Below, in pieces: positions 47,742 to 58,082 of a stretch of 64,000 bases of DNA. The notes beneath the pieces are model-generated. The model was not told the origin of the DNA. It did no database searches and saw only the letters and a program-made list of their open reading frames with translations. A program made the translations under genes and the position numbers. Positions within the stretch are counted from its first letter, which is position 1. Each line of letters starts with the position of its first letter. The stretch lies in the NCBI RefSeq assembly GCF_030813355.1, contig NZ_JAUSUD010000015.1, forward strand, positions 1 through 64,000, given 5' to 3'. The DNA comes from Metabacillus malikii (GTDB taxonomy: Bacteria > Bacillota > Bacilli > Bacillales > Bacillaceae).

Positions 47742-49206
47742 CATTACGGTTTGGGACGAGAGGGATAATAGCTGGGTACCGCTTAACAAAGTCTATTTAC
47801 AAGAAGCAATGCAATATCGATGGCGAGCACGGACGAATGAGGCATTTCGTCTTACGATGCAATCGATCTCTTTGCCAATGACGAGAACGGATGTTGGCTG
47901 GGAGGGTGTCTTTGAAACGCCATTTCAAAGTGGGGGCATTACGTTTGCGATTGTAGGAAAAGACAAGAATCAAATGATTGAAAACTATGTATACACGGAT
48001 GAGCGAAAATTAACGGAGCAGCAATATAAAGTGCTTTTAGAGGATATTCTAAACGAAGCGGCAATTTGTTTTCAACAGTCAGGTTTGCACACTTCAATAT
48101 CTGCAAGTGGTTTTACCCGGGAATGCTCAATGTTGCAGTGGATGTACATCGAAACATCGATGCATAAACTCCGCACTATTTTCCGGAACATTGATGCCAA
48201 ACCTTTAAGGCATTTGTACAAGGATGAGGTGCTTCTAAAAAGGGAACGAGTGAAATACGCAACACCGAGAAGCATTGCTTGGGTGGAGCGCTACGGACAA
48301 GGCTTTGGCGGTACTCCAACAAAGCTGCCTAGCCACATCCAAACAACAAAAGTCGAGGAGTCGTTCAACGTTTATGAGCATCGCGTTATTGTTATGCAGC
48401 TTAATGAACTTGAGCATTTACTTAAAAACTACCGGACATTGAATGATGAAGAGATTAAGGTGAAAGCAACACGTTATCTTGACTGGATTAGCTTATGGAA
48501 AAAGGCACATTTTCTTCAAGGACTCAGCGCACATTCCGGGACATTAAATACGACACAAGTATTCCGTAAGCACCCGGTCTATCGTCTCTGGTACAAATGG
48601 TTTCAAGCGCTCTATCAGTTCAAAACCATTACGTTCGACCTTGAGCGAAACATAAGTTTAAAAGATACCTATTTACTTTATGAAATCTGGTGTTATATGC
48701 AAATCATCCGTGTGATACGTGAAAATGGTTTACTAATGGATGCAGGGCAGTTATTTATGAAAAAGGATGACTTTTACTTTTTACGATTAGCAGAAAATAA
48801 AGAAAGTGTTGTAGAGCTAACGAATGGTGCGAGGTTAATCTACCAGAAAATCATTCAATTCAATACGTGCCCATATTATTCGTATACACAACGGATGATC
48901 CCAGACATCGTCATCGACTATCAAAACCATCTGTATGTCATGGACCCTAAGTATCGTGTCCCAGCTAACTTGCCAATGGCTTTAGGGGAAATGCATAAAT
49001 ATCGAGACGGGATTATTCATCGTGACAATGATTTGCCGGTTGTCAAGGAAGTATACATTTTAACACCGACAGAATCACATTCAACGAGCGAGAAAAATTT
49101 CTATCATCAGAAGTTTCAGGAGAGATATGGGATGGGGACATTTCGTCTTTCACCTGAAGAGAACAGTCATACGTTTCAACAATGGCTAAAGCGAATTTTC
49201 ACATGA
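47716..49206 (+). CDS. McrC-like DUF2357 nuclease subunit
   Basis: A 496-residue partner of the McrB-like ATPase. The central DUF2357 region carries GFGGTPTKLPSHIQTTKVEE (about 197-216). A PD-(D/E)XK nuclease core lies near the C-terminus: PDIVIDY at about 396-402, then DPKYR with D410 and K412. Overlapping reading frames (ATG at 47716 inside the upstream gene) imply coupled expression and a fixed subunit ratio. No methyltransferase is adjacent, as expected for a modification-dependent type IV system. The stop is followed within a few bases by a type B palindrome. Nuclease assignment is fairly firm. Confidence 0.8.
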   Translation: MAPHNSGVNITVWDERDNSWVPLNKVYLQEAMQYRWRARTNEAFRLTMQSISLPMTRTDVGWEGVFETPFQSGGITFAIVGKDKNQMIENYVYTDERKLTEQQYKVLLEDILNEAAICFQQSGLHTSISASGFTRECSMLQWMYIETSMHKLRTIFRNIDAKPLRHLYKDEVLLKRERVKYATPRSIAWVERYGQGFGGTPTKLPSHIQTTKVEESFNVYEHRVIVMQLNELEHLLKNYRTLNDEEIKVKATRYLDWISLWKKAHFLQGLSAHSGTLNTTQVFRKHPVYRLWYKWFQALYQFKTITFDLERNISLKDTYLLYEIWCYMQIIRVIRENGLLMDAGQLFMKKDDFYFLRLAENKESVVELTNGARLIYQKIIQFNTCPYYSYTQRMIPDIVIDYQNHLYVMDPKYRVPANLPMALGEMHKYRDGIIHRDNDLPVVKEVYILTPTESHSTSEKNFYHQKFQERYGMGTFRLSPEENSHTFQQWLKRIFT

Positions 49207-49207
49207 A

Positions 49208-49269
49208 TGAAGCAGGGGGACGGTTCTTCTGCTTCCATAATGGAAGCAAAAGAACCGTCCCTGCGCTTC

Positions 49270-49271
<2 letters not shown>
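49208..49271. repeat. Dispersed palindromic element, type B (copy 3)
   Basis: GGGGGACGGTTCTTCTGCTT..., a 5-base loop region, then GGAAGCAAAAGAACCGTCCC form a hairpin filling the whole gap between the convergent McrC-like and abfA genes. It is probably the terminator for both. Confidence 0.85.
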
Positions 49272-50805
<1,534 letters not shown>

Positions 50806-50897
50806 TTAATCCCATTTTTTAAAAAAGTAATGGGTTTAGTAGCAAAACAGATATCATTTCTTTTACTTTATGTTTTATTAAATCATTTTATGTTTTT

Positions 50898-50926
50898 ATG
50901 ATAACGAGCTTGTAAGTGCTTGTCAA
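50898..50926 (-). promoter_or_regulatory. Sigma-A promoter of abfA
   Basis: On the minus strand TTGACA (50926-50921) and TATCAT (50903-50898) are separated by exactly 17 bases. The spacer contains an arm of an inverted repeat, so a repressor bound there would block polymerase. Confidence 0.75.
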
Positions 50927-50946
50927 TGAAAAAATAAAGCGCTTAC
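50912..50946. promoter_or_regulatory. Inverted repeat overlapping abfA promoter
   Basis: GTAAGTGCTT (50912-50921) and AAGCGCTTAC (50937-50946) are near-perfect inverses flanking the -35 box. Each also resembles a cre half-site. Candidate regulators are CcpA, an AraR-like protein, or the divergent ArsR-like protein at 51,151. Confidence 0.5.
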
Positions 50947-51150
50947 TAAAACTGTTTTGGTAATACTAAATTAAAGGTAGTTTTCTTAGTTCTAGACATC
51001 CTCTAAGGTTGATTTTACAAAGGTTATTGCCACTTAAAGGAAGCGTAGAGTGCTTTACATTTTATTGTGAATGTATTATATTCCTTCTCAATAGCAAGCT
51101 TCTATTTTATAATTATGTAAAATGTTTTAGATTATGAAAGGGCGTTACTA

Positions 51151-52059
51151 ATGGTACATATAAAAGAGCTTCGGTCCGGGTTAAATATTTTTAAAGCGCT
51201 AAGTTCCGAAATTAGACTAGAAATCTTATACTTACTGCGAACAAATGAGAGCATGAATTTAAATGAAATTGCCGATAAATTAAATCTTTCAAATGGTGCT
51301 GTGACAATGCATATTAAAAAGCTTGAGGAAAGTGGATTAATTGACATTAGTACCGCTGTAGGTAAACACGGAATCCAGAAAATTTGTTATTTGAATGAAG
51401 AGTATCTTACTGTTGAATTAAAAAGTAAACAGCCGGAAAATCTCTATGAATATGAAATTAAGGTCGGTCATTATTCTGATTACAATGTCGAACCGACATG
51501 TGGACTTGCTACAAAGGATAGTATTATCGGTGAGTTTGATGATCCGCGTTACTTTGCCGACCCACATCATATTAACGCAGGGGTGATTTGGTTTGCTAAA
51601 GGGTATATTGAATACCGTATTCCAAACTATTTAAAGCAAAATCAGGAATTTAGTGAACTTCAATTTATATTGGAACTTAGTTCAGAAGCTCCAAGTTATA
51701 ATAATAACTGGCCTTCGGATATTTATTTTTACCTCAATAATATTGAATTGGGCTATTGGACATCACCTGGAGATTTTGGCGGGGTAAAGGGTAAAAATAA
51801 CCCGTTATGGTGGCCGCCGCATTTGAACCAATACGGAATGTTAAAATTAATAAGAGTGACAAAAGAGGGCACGTTTATTGACGGGTTTAAAATATCAGAC
51901 GTTACGCTTGACGATATAAACTTAACGCAACAATCTGATATCAAATTAAAGCTTGCCGTTTCAAATGACCAAAATAGCGGTGGGCTCACCCTTTATGGAA
52001 GCAGCTTCGGAAACTACGAACAAGACATCATCGCAAGAGTCATTTACGATGTGAAATAG
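51151..52059 (+). CDS. ArsR-like winged-helix regulator with C-terminal sensor
   Basis: A 302-residue transcription factor. Residues about 8-85 are an ArsR/SmtB-type winged helix (LSSEIRLEILYLLR, then LNEIADKLNLSNGAVTMHIKKLEESGL). The C-terminal 200 residues are beta-rich with many aromatic residues and look like a carbohydrate- or small-ligand-binding module rather than the short dimer arm of metal sensors; I cannot name it. The gene is divergent from abfA and shares its promoter gap, so control of abfA by sugar is a reasonable inference. The stop codon runs directly into a type B palindrome. Confidence 0.7.
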   Translation: MVHIKELRSGLNIFKALSSEIRLEILYLLRTNESMNLNEIADKLNLSNGAVTMHIKKLEESGLIDISTAVGKHGIQKICYLNEEYLTVELKSKQPENLYEYEIKVGHYSDYNVEPTCGLATKDSIIGEFDDPRYFADPHHINAGVIWFAKGYIEYRIPNYLKQNQEFSELQFILELSSEAPSYNNNWPSDIYFYLNNIELGYWTSPGDFGGVKGKNNPLWWPPHLNQYGMLKLIRVTKEGTFIDGFKISDVTLDDINLTQQSDIKLKLAVSNDQNSGGLTLYGSSFGNYEQDIIARVIYDVK

Positions 52060-52123
52060 GAAGCGCGGGGACGGTTCTTCTGCTTCCATCATGGAAGCAA
52101 AAGAACCGTCCCCCTGCTTCCGA
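52060..52123. repeat. Dispersed palindromic element, type B (copy 4)
   Basis: GGAAGCGCGGGGACGGTTCT... to ...AGAACCGTCCCCCTGCTTCC: a complete copy with matching outer ends. It occupies almost the whole 77-base gap between the ArsR-like and AraC-like genes. Confidence 0.85.
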
Positions 52124-52136
52124 GGAGGGCCTGTTT

Positions 52137-53012
52137 ATGAAAATTCATCAAACTTATGGATTTAAATTAAAGGGAGATTATCAAAAACGTGTTGCTGGTA
52201 TTCATTCGATTGGGAGGGAATGTCGGGCGGACGAGGTATACAGATGGGATGGGTTAGAGCGAAATGAACATGGGAGAATCGTCTTTCAATACACGTTAGA
52301 CGGACAAGGTGCGATTGAGCTTCACGGACAGACACACACCCTACATAAAGGACAGGCATTTTTAGTGCAATTGCCTAGTGAGCATTGCTACTATTTGCCT
52401 GACAACTCAAGCCACTGGGAATTTATTTATATTACTTTATACGGACAAGAAGCGCTCCACTTTTTTCATCAGCTTACCGAGAGCCATGGCCATCTCTTAC
52501 ATCTTGAAACGACTGCCAGGCCAATCAAGCATATCTTTCACATCTTGGAGCGGATTGAAACGACGGGTATCGAGCATGCCTATGAGATATCAGGATATGC
52601 CTATACATTTTTAATGGAGTGTATGCAATATTTTGAGCATGACCGAAAAAAGGTTGATAAGCTGCCGCTCGCGATTGCCAAGACGATAACATACATCGAA
52701 GAACGATATCATGAAGATTTAGCCTTAGCTGACCTTGTTGAAGTCTCTGGGTTATCAAAATATCACTTCACGAGATTATTTCATAAAACAGTCAATGATA
52801 CACCAATCAAATTTCTCACAAAAATCCGCATTAATCATTCATTGGAATTACTAAAAAATAAACAGTTAACGATAGAAGAAGTGGCAGAAAAAGTAGGCTA
52901 TACGAATGCGAATTACTTTAGTAAAGTGTTTAAAAGTTTGCTAGATGTCACACCGAGTGAGTACCGCAACAGTAAATCATTTATGCCTGTAAACCATATT
53001 TTTATTGATTAA
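52137..53012 (+). CDS. AraC-family transcriptional regulator
   Basis: A 291-residue activator-type protein. The N-terminal cupin-like arm (about 20-150) has the typical GQGAIELHGQTHTLHKGQAF strand pattern for sugar binding. Two HTH units lie at about 185-285 (LALADLVEVSGLSKYHFTRLFHK and LTIEEVAEKVGYTNANYFSKVFK, then TPSEYR). The ATG follows GAGGAGGG. It lies upstream of and co-directional with the GH4 glycosidase, separated by 127 bases, so it probably regulates that gene in response to an alpha-galactoside or related sugar. Confidence 0.85.
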   Translation: MKIHQTYGFKLKGDYQKRVAGIHSIGRECRADEVYRWDGLERNEHGRIVFQYTLDGQGAIELHGQTHTLHKGQAFLVQLPSEHCYYLPDNSSHWEFIYITLYGQEALHFFHQLTESHGHLLHLETTARPIKHIFHILERIETTGIEHAYEISGYAYTFLMECMQYFEHDRKKVDKLPLAIAKTITYIEERYHEDLALADLVEVSGLSKYHFTRLFHKTVNDTPIKFLTKIRINHSLELLKNKQLTIEEVAEKVGYTNANYFSKVFKSLLDVTPSEYRNSKSFMPVNHIFID

Positions 53013-53139
53013 TGAGAGAGCAATATTTTACTTATTTCAAAATTATTTGCGATTGTAAAAGCGGTTTCTCCCCCTTACTATTGTTGGTAAGACAACAATA
53101 GTTTCACATTTATGACGAATGTTAAGGGAGGAATTTTTT

Positions 53140-54438
53140 ATGTCTAAAATTACTTTTTTAGGTGCAGGTAGTACTGTATTCGCAAAAAATGTTCTCGGGG
53201 ATTGTATGACGGTTGACGTCTTACAGGATTTTGAATTTGCTCTGTTTGACATTGATCACGAAAGATTAAAAGATTCAGAGATGATGCTAAATAATTTAAA
53301 GCAGAGCCTTAACTCGACTGTAAAAGTAAAAGCCTACCACGACCGGAAGGAAGCATTAAGAGGTGCTAAGTACGTTATTAATGCAATCCAGGTTGGTGGT
53401 TATGACCCATGTACGATTACCGATTTTGAAGTACCGAAAAAATATGGCTTACGACAAACGATCGCAGATACGTTAGGGATTGGCGGGCTTTTCCGAAATT
53501 TACGAACGATACCTGTCATGCAGGAGTTTGCACGTGATATGAAGGAAGTTTGTCCAGATGCATGGTTTTTAAACTATACAAACCCGATGGCCGTGTTAAC
53601 GAATGTCATGTTAAAAGAAGGCATTAAAACGGTTGGTTTATGTCATAGTGTTCAAATATGTGCCGACCACTTACTTGAGGCACTGGATATGCCAAAGGAT
53701 AACATTCAATATAAAATTGCCGGGATTAACCATATGGCCTGGTTACTAGAAATCACACGCAACGGAGAAGATTTGTATCCAGAAATAAAGAAACGAGCGA
53801 AAGAGAAGCAAAAGGAAAAACACAATGACATGGTGCGCTTTGAATTAATGGATAAGTTTGATTATTACATTACGGAATCTTCTGAGCATAATGCAGAATA
53901 CCATCCGTACTTTATTAAGCGAAACTATCCGGAGCTTATTGAGAAATATAATATTCCACTAGATGAGTACCCGCGCCGTTGTGTAAACCAAATTGAAGGC
54001 TGGAAGAAAATGCGTGAAGACTTAGTTCACGATAAAAATTTACAGCATGAACGGACACATGAATATGGTTCATACATTATCGAAGCAATGGAGACAAACA
54101 AACCATTTAAAATTGGCGGAAATGTATTGAACACAGGTGGTTTAATTAGCAACCTCCCAGAAAATGCAGTTGTCGAGGTGCCTTGCTTAGTCGATGCAAG
54201 TGGTGTGACACCAACGTATGTCGGAGCTTTACCAGAACAATGTGCCGCACTTAACCGAACAAATATTAATACACAGTTGTTAACAATCGAAGCAGCCCTA
54301 ACAAGAAAGAAAAGTAAAATCTATCAAGCAGCAATGCTGGATCCGCATACAGCAGCAGAATTATCAATGGATGATATTATTGCTTTATGTGATGACTTAA
54401 TTGAAGCGCATGGAGATTGGTTGCCGGAGTATGAGTAA
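53140..54438 (+). CDS. melA: GH4 alpha-galactosidase (NAD/Mn-dependent)
   Basis: A 432-residue family-4 glycosidase from ATG at 53140, favoured over the upstream TTG at 53119 because AGGGAGGA precedes it. The NAD-binding loop is FLGAGSTVF (about 6-14). NYTNPM (145-150) and CHSVQ (C168) with NHMAW (H198) supply substrate and metal ligands. GH4 enzymes use an unusual NAD-assisted elimination mechanism and act in the cytoplasm. Overall pattern, including the IADTLGIGGLFRNLRT stretch, fits alpha-galactosidase MelA. Alpha-glucosidase or glucuronidase specificity cannot be excluded. An AraC-type regulator precedes it; no transporter gene is adjacent. Confidence 0.8.
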   Translation: MSKITFLGAGSTVFAKNVLGDCMTVDVLQDFEFALFDIDHERLKDSEMMLNNLKQSLNSTVKVKAYHDRKEALRGAKYVINAIQVGGYDPCTITDFEVPKKYGLRQTIADTLGIGGLFRNLRTIPVMQEFARDMKEVCPDAWFLNYTNPMAVLTNVMLKEGIKTVGLCHSVQICADHLLEALDMPKDNIQYKIAGINHMAWLLEITRNGEDLYPEIKKRAKEKQKEKHNDMVRFELMDKFDYYITESSEHNAEYHPYFIKRNYPELIEKYNIPLDEYPRRCVNQIEGWKKMREDLVHDKNLQHERTHEYGSYIIEAMETNKPFKIGGNVLNTGGLISNLPENAVVEVPCLVDASGVTPTYVGALPEQCAALNRTNINTQLLTIEAALTRKKSKIYQAAMLDPHTAAELSMDDIIALCDDLIEAHGDWLPEYE

Positions 54439-54444
54439 AAAAAG

Positions 54445-54502
54445 CATGGGGACGGTTCTTCTGCTTCCAAAAGGAAGCAGAAGAACCGTCCCTCTGTTTG
54501 CT
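54445..54502. repeat. Dispersed palindromic element, type B (copy 5)
   Basis: GGGGACGGTTCTTCTGCTTC, a 5-base loop region, then GGAAGCAGAAGAACCGTCCC: the cleanest hairpin of the family, about 20 bp, directly after the GH4 stop codon. Confidence 0.85.
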
Positions 54503-55020
54503 AACTAATGTCAGAATACCTATAAATCAATGCTGCTAACTACGCTGATAAATGAGATGACCAACTTCTTAATCATTACTTTTTTACCCATTTTGAGACA
54601 ATTACTGAAAGGGATTGTCTTTTCATTATAGGTTGATTAAGATGTTTATGAACTTCAAACTGCAGAATATTATGACAATTATTAAGGGGTTCAATCAAAT
54701 AGGAAAGGAGATGTGAAGCGTTAATTAGTAAAGATGTTTGGTCCTGTTAAATATTATTGTTGACCTATGCTGCAGGTACTATCTTTTCGCGGATGAAGCG
54801 GTGAGAATTTCCTCCTTAAGGCCTTGCAGCTAGAAAAGTATGTTTTAACCCCCATGTCAAGACAACACCAGCTTATACTACATCGCCAATAAAATCCGTA
54901 AAAATCTCTGTTTCCGCTAAATCAACATGAACTTAACTAGGATTGAGCACGAAAATGGTCAATCAAGTATGAGAAATAAACATTTACTAGTCAAATTATC
55001 TTTATTTCTAAGAGGGAGGT
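54503..55020. other. Long intergenic region with possible structured or relic segment
   Basis: No credible gene in about 520 bases. AGACAAT/ATTGTCT at 54596-54620 followed by TTT is a weak terminator candidate. GCTGCAGG (54769-54776) can pair with CCTTGCAGC (54822-54830), enclosing a smaller CGC/GCG hairpin. This segment may be a leader RNA or the relic end of a mobile element. Confidence 0.35.
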
Positions 55021-55027
55021 TGGACGG

Positions 55028-57904
55028 TTGCGGAAAAAGTTTAATTCAAAATTATTAAGTGTCTTTACTGCGATGCTGCTCATATTTGGATTGCTCAACC
55101 CATCGTTTGTATATGGTGCAGAGGTTCCGGAAGCAAACGTAGACGGAGGTGCATCAGAAAAAGCAAATTCTGAGATAGAGGATAATCTTGAGCAGAAAGA
55201 AACGGAAGTACAACAGGAATTAGAAGAACAACCAATAATAGATGAAGCAAACGGTAATCAGCAAGAGGATGAAAATGGTGAAGATGCATCTGCTGAAGTT
55301 ATCGAGAATAAAGTAACTGTAGAAGCTGAATCAGAATCGTCCCAAACGAATGAAGAGGTTAAAACAACTGAAAGTAATCAGGAAGAATCGAATCCGGACC
55401 CACAAACATCAAACAAACCTACAACCGAGGTTGAGCCAGAAAAAGTGGAAGAGCAAGAAGTAAATGTAGCTGAGAAGGAAGTTGCAAAGCAAGCAACTAA
55501 TGATGTTGATTCAGTTAAGAGTGTAACATTAAGTGGAAACTTTTTTTCACCAAATGGCGATGGGAAGCATGATACTGTTGGTTTATCTGTCAATCTAGGT
55601 GCACAAACAACATTTGGTGTCTACATTGGAGACTTAACAAAAGATAAAGTAATTGGTCAATTAGTGGATATTAGTACTTATCAAACTGGGGACCATAGCT
55701 TTACAATCGATGGATTTTATACTCCATTAGAAGGTGGAGAAAAGCAAAAGCTGCCAGAAAGTATCTACCGTATTATTCTTATTGATGAAACAGGTTCCAA
55801 GGTCCTCGGCGCATCAGATGAGCTATTCGTTAAAACAACAGCCACCGATTTTGAAATCAACCCGATTGCGGACCCGGTTAAGCAGCAGGAATATGAAGTA
55901 ACTGGTAATGTTAACGACCAGTTAGTGGAGTTAAATAAAAAGATGAATGAACTGGGCGGAAGGTTTAAAGTAGATGACCTAATGGATGCAAGTTACACGT
56001 TAACAAGACCTAATGGTAATAAAGTAGAAAATGATGTATTTATTACTGAAGATGGGACGTTTACTTTCCGCTTATACTATTTAACAACTGGTGAGCACAC
56101 GCTAACAGTGCGCATGAATGATGGATTAGGAAATAAAGGTGCAGAAAAAACGATTACTTTTAATGTTGAGTTTGAAGCACCTAAAGCTTCCACGGTTATT
56201 ACACATGCCGAATTAGAAGGTAACGTATTAAGTAATGAAAACTCTTCTACAAAACTTAATATGGATCTGAAAGAAAAAGTAACAGTTACAGGTGTTATCT
56301 TTGATGCCTTAGATCCGAATGGCGGAGATTTTAATAATGGAACAATTGGCTCCTATGTTGAATGGGCGAAATTCCCTTATGGACCTGGCAAAATTGACTT
56401 TAATGTTTCCTTAGCTTACCGACCTTGGGTGTGGTTTGGAGACCCATTTTTACCGAGCCTACATGAGAGTATCTACACGATTCAGTTAGGCGCTAGTTCA
56501 GATGAGGTAAGTTACGATGATACAGTTGATGTTGGTCCGTTATTTGTAAAAAAATCACCATCGAAAATCGAAGTAAACCAAGTGGACGAAACTATTGAAC
56601 AATCTACTTACGAGATAACTGGTAAGATTGTTGATAAATTTGTTGAATGGGGACCAAGTGTAAAGCAAATTTATGGTATCAATTACGATGTTAATGATTA
56701 CCTCTATGTGCCGTATGAATTAACAAGTCATATGGATAATGAAACGACAAATACTGAGCTAGCTAAACTTAATCAGGATGGAACTTTCACAATTCCATTG
56801 AAAAATTTACAAACGGGTGACTATACACTAACAATTAACGCACGTGATAAAGGAGCAGGTTCAAATACGGTGGAGCAGGTTCATTTTACAGTAGATAACG
56901 ATAGTGGTCCATCAGAGCCTGAAGAACCTAAAGAATTTAATGTGATATTAACACCATCAACAACAGAAGCAACAGATGGTTCGGTTTCGATTTCAGTTGC
57001 TACCGATAGCGATGCTAATATCGTCGCATTAAAATGGTTAGCAGGAAATAAAACAGTAGAAGAATTTGCAAATGAAGGAAATGAAATTGACCTAAATACA
57101 AATGCTTTCTCAGTTGAAAAGAACGGAACCTATACGATATATGCCTTAAATGCTGACGGAGTATCAGCAGTTACTGTTATCACTATTGAAAATATTAACG
57201 AACCAAATGACCCGAGCGAACCAGGCGACCCAACTGAGCCAGGTGATCCGAGCGAACCAGGAAATCCAACTGAGCCGGGAGACCCGAGCGAACCAGGCGA
57301 CCCAACTGAGCCGGGTGATCCGAACGAACCAGGAAATCCAACTGAACCGATCGATCCAAGTGAACCAGGCGACCCAACTGAGCCGGGAGACCCGAGCGAA
57401 CCAGGCGACCCAACTGAGCCGGGCAATCCAAGTGAACCAGGCGACCCGAACGAACCAGGAAATCCAACTGAACCGGGCAATCCAAGCGACCCAGGCAACC
57501 CAACTGAGCCGGGAGATCCGAACGAACCAGGAAATCCAACTGAACCGGTCGATCCAAGTGAACCAGGCGACCCAACTGAGCCGGGAGATCCGAGCGAACC
57601 AGGCGATCCAACTGAGCCGGGAGATCCGAGCGAACCAGGCGACCCAACTGAGCCGGGAAATCCGAACGAACCAGGAAATCCAACTGAACCGGGCAAATCA
57701 GATTCTGATAAACCAAGCAACGATAATCAACCTAATAAAATAGAGAGAGAAAATAAGCCAGTTACTGTTACGCCAGTTTCAGGGAATATATTACCGGAAA
57801 CTGCAACCCAATCATTTAACATTTTAGCAATAGGCGCACTTATTATGATGGTTGGATTATCTATAATCTTTGTATATAGGAGAAAACAAAGCGTTACAAA
57901 ATAA
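55028..57904 (+). CDS. LPxTA wall-anchored surface protein with Pro/Glu repeat
   Basis: A 958-residue surface protein starting at TTG 55028, after GGGAGGT. It has a signal peptide (about 1-31, ending VYGA) and a very acidic, Gln/Glu-rich region (about 32-160). An Ig-like domain opens SPNGDGKHDTV (about 174-184), a pattern seen in FlgD/Fn3-like modules, and further beta-sandwich domains run to about 720. A hexapeptide repeat GDP(T/S)EP spans about 727-895. The end carries the sorting motif LPETA (about 924-928), a membrane helix and RRKQ. The function may be adhesive or structural; no enzyme motif is seen. LPxTA rather than LPxTG suggests a class D or C sortase. Confidence 0.8.
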   Translation: MRKKFNSKLLSVFTAMLLIFGLLNPSFVYGAEVPEANVDGGASEKANSEIEDNLEQKETEVQQELEEQPIIDEANGNQQEDENGEDASAEVIENKVTVEAESESSQTNEEVKTTESNQEESNPDPQTSNKPTTEVEPEKVEEQEVNVAEKEVAKQATNDVDSVKSVTLSGNFFSPNGDGKHDTVGLSVNLGAQTTFGVYIGDLTKDKVIGQLVDISTYQTGDHSFTIDGFYTPLEGGEKQKLPESIYRIILIDETGSKVLGASDELFVKTTATDFEINPIADPVKQQEYEVTGNVNDQLVELNKKMNELGGRFKVDDLMDASYTLTRPNGNKVENDVFITEDGTFTFRLYYLTTGEHTLTVRMNDGLGNKGAEKTITFNVEFEAPKASTVITHAELEGNVLSNENSSTKLNMDLKEKVTVTGVIFDALDPNGGDFNNGTIGSYVEWAKFPYGPGKIDFNVSLAYRPWVWFGDPFLPSLHESIYTIQLGASSDEVSYDDTVDVGPLFVKKSPSKIEVNQVDETIEQSTYEITGKIVDKFVEWGPSVKQIYGINYDVNDYLYVPYELTSHMDNETTNTELAKLNQDGTFTIPLKNLQTGDYTLTINARDKGAGSNTVEQVHFTVDNDSGPSEPEEPKEFNVILTPSTTEATDGSVSISVATDSDANIVALKWLAGNKTVEEFANEGNEIDLNTNAFSVEKNGTYTIYALNADGVSAVTVITIENINEPNDPSEPGDPTEPGDPSEPGNPTEPGDPSEPGDPTEPGDPNEPGNPTEPIDPSEPGDPTEPGDPSEPGDPTEPGNPSEPGDPNEPGNPTEPGNPSDPGNPTEPGDPNEPGNPTEPVDPSEPGDPTEPGDPSEPGDPTEPGDPSEPGDPTEPGNPNEPGNPTEPGKSDSDKPSNDNQPNKIERENKPVTVTPVSGNILPETATQSFNILAIGALIMMVGLSIIFVYRRKQSVTK
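57208..57698 (+). repeat. 18-base coding repeat (GDPTEP stalk)
   Basis: About 27 tandem 18-base units encoding (G/V/I)(D/N)P(T/S/N)EP in the wall protein. The periodicity opens long frames on other strands and frames, which are artefacts. Confidence 0.9.
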
Positions 57905-57913
57905 TGGATTAAG

Positions 57914-57948
57914 ACTCCCTTTGATAATGAATTGTCAAGGGAGTTTTT
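57914..57948 (+). terminator. Intrinsic terminator
   Basis: ACTCCCTT (57914-57921) pairs with AAGGGAGT (57937-57944), extended by a short second helix, followed by five T. Confidence 0.8.
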
Positions 57949-58082
57949 GTATGCCCTTTTTTGAGGTGAAGAATTCGTTCCACTGTTTGTGCCATTATTC
58001 CTAGTACCATGCGCTTATTCCTTTCGAGTCAAAAATCATTTAACGTAAATAGATACATAGAGACATAGGAGGAAACATAGAC

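Noticed and set aside
57130-57743. Three long ORFs in other frames and on the opposite strand over the hexapeptide repeat
   Set aside because: They arise from the 18-base periodicity of the wall protein repeat; none has a ribosome site and their products are low-complexity.
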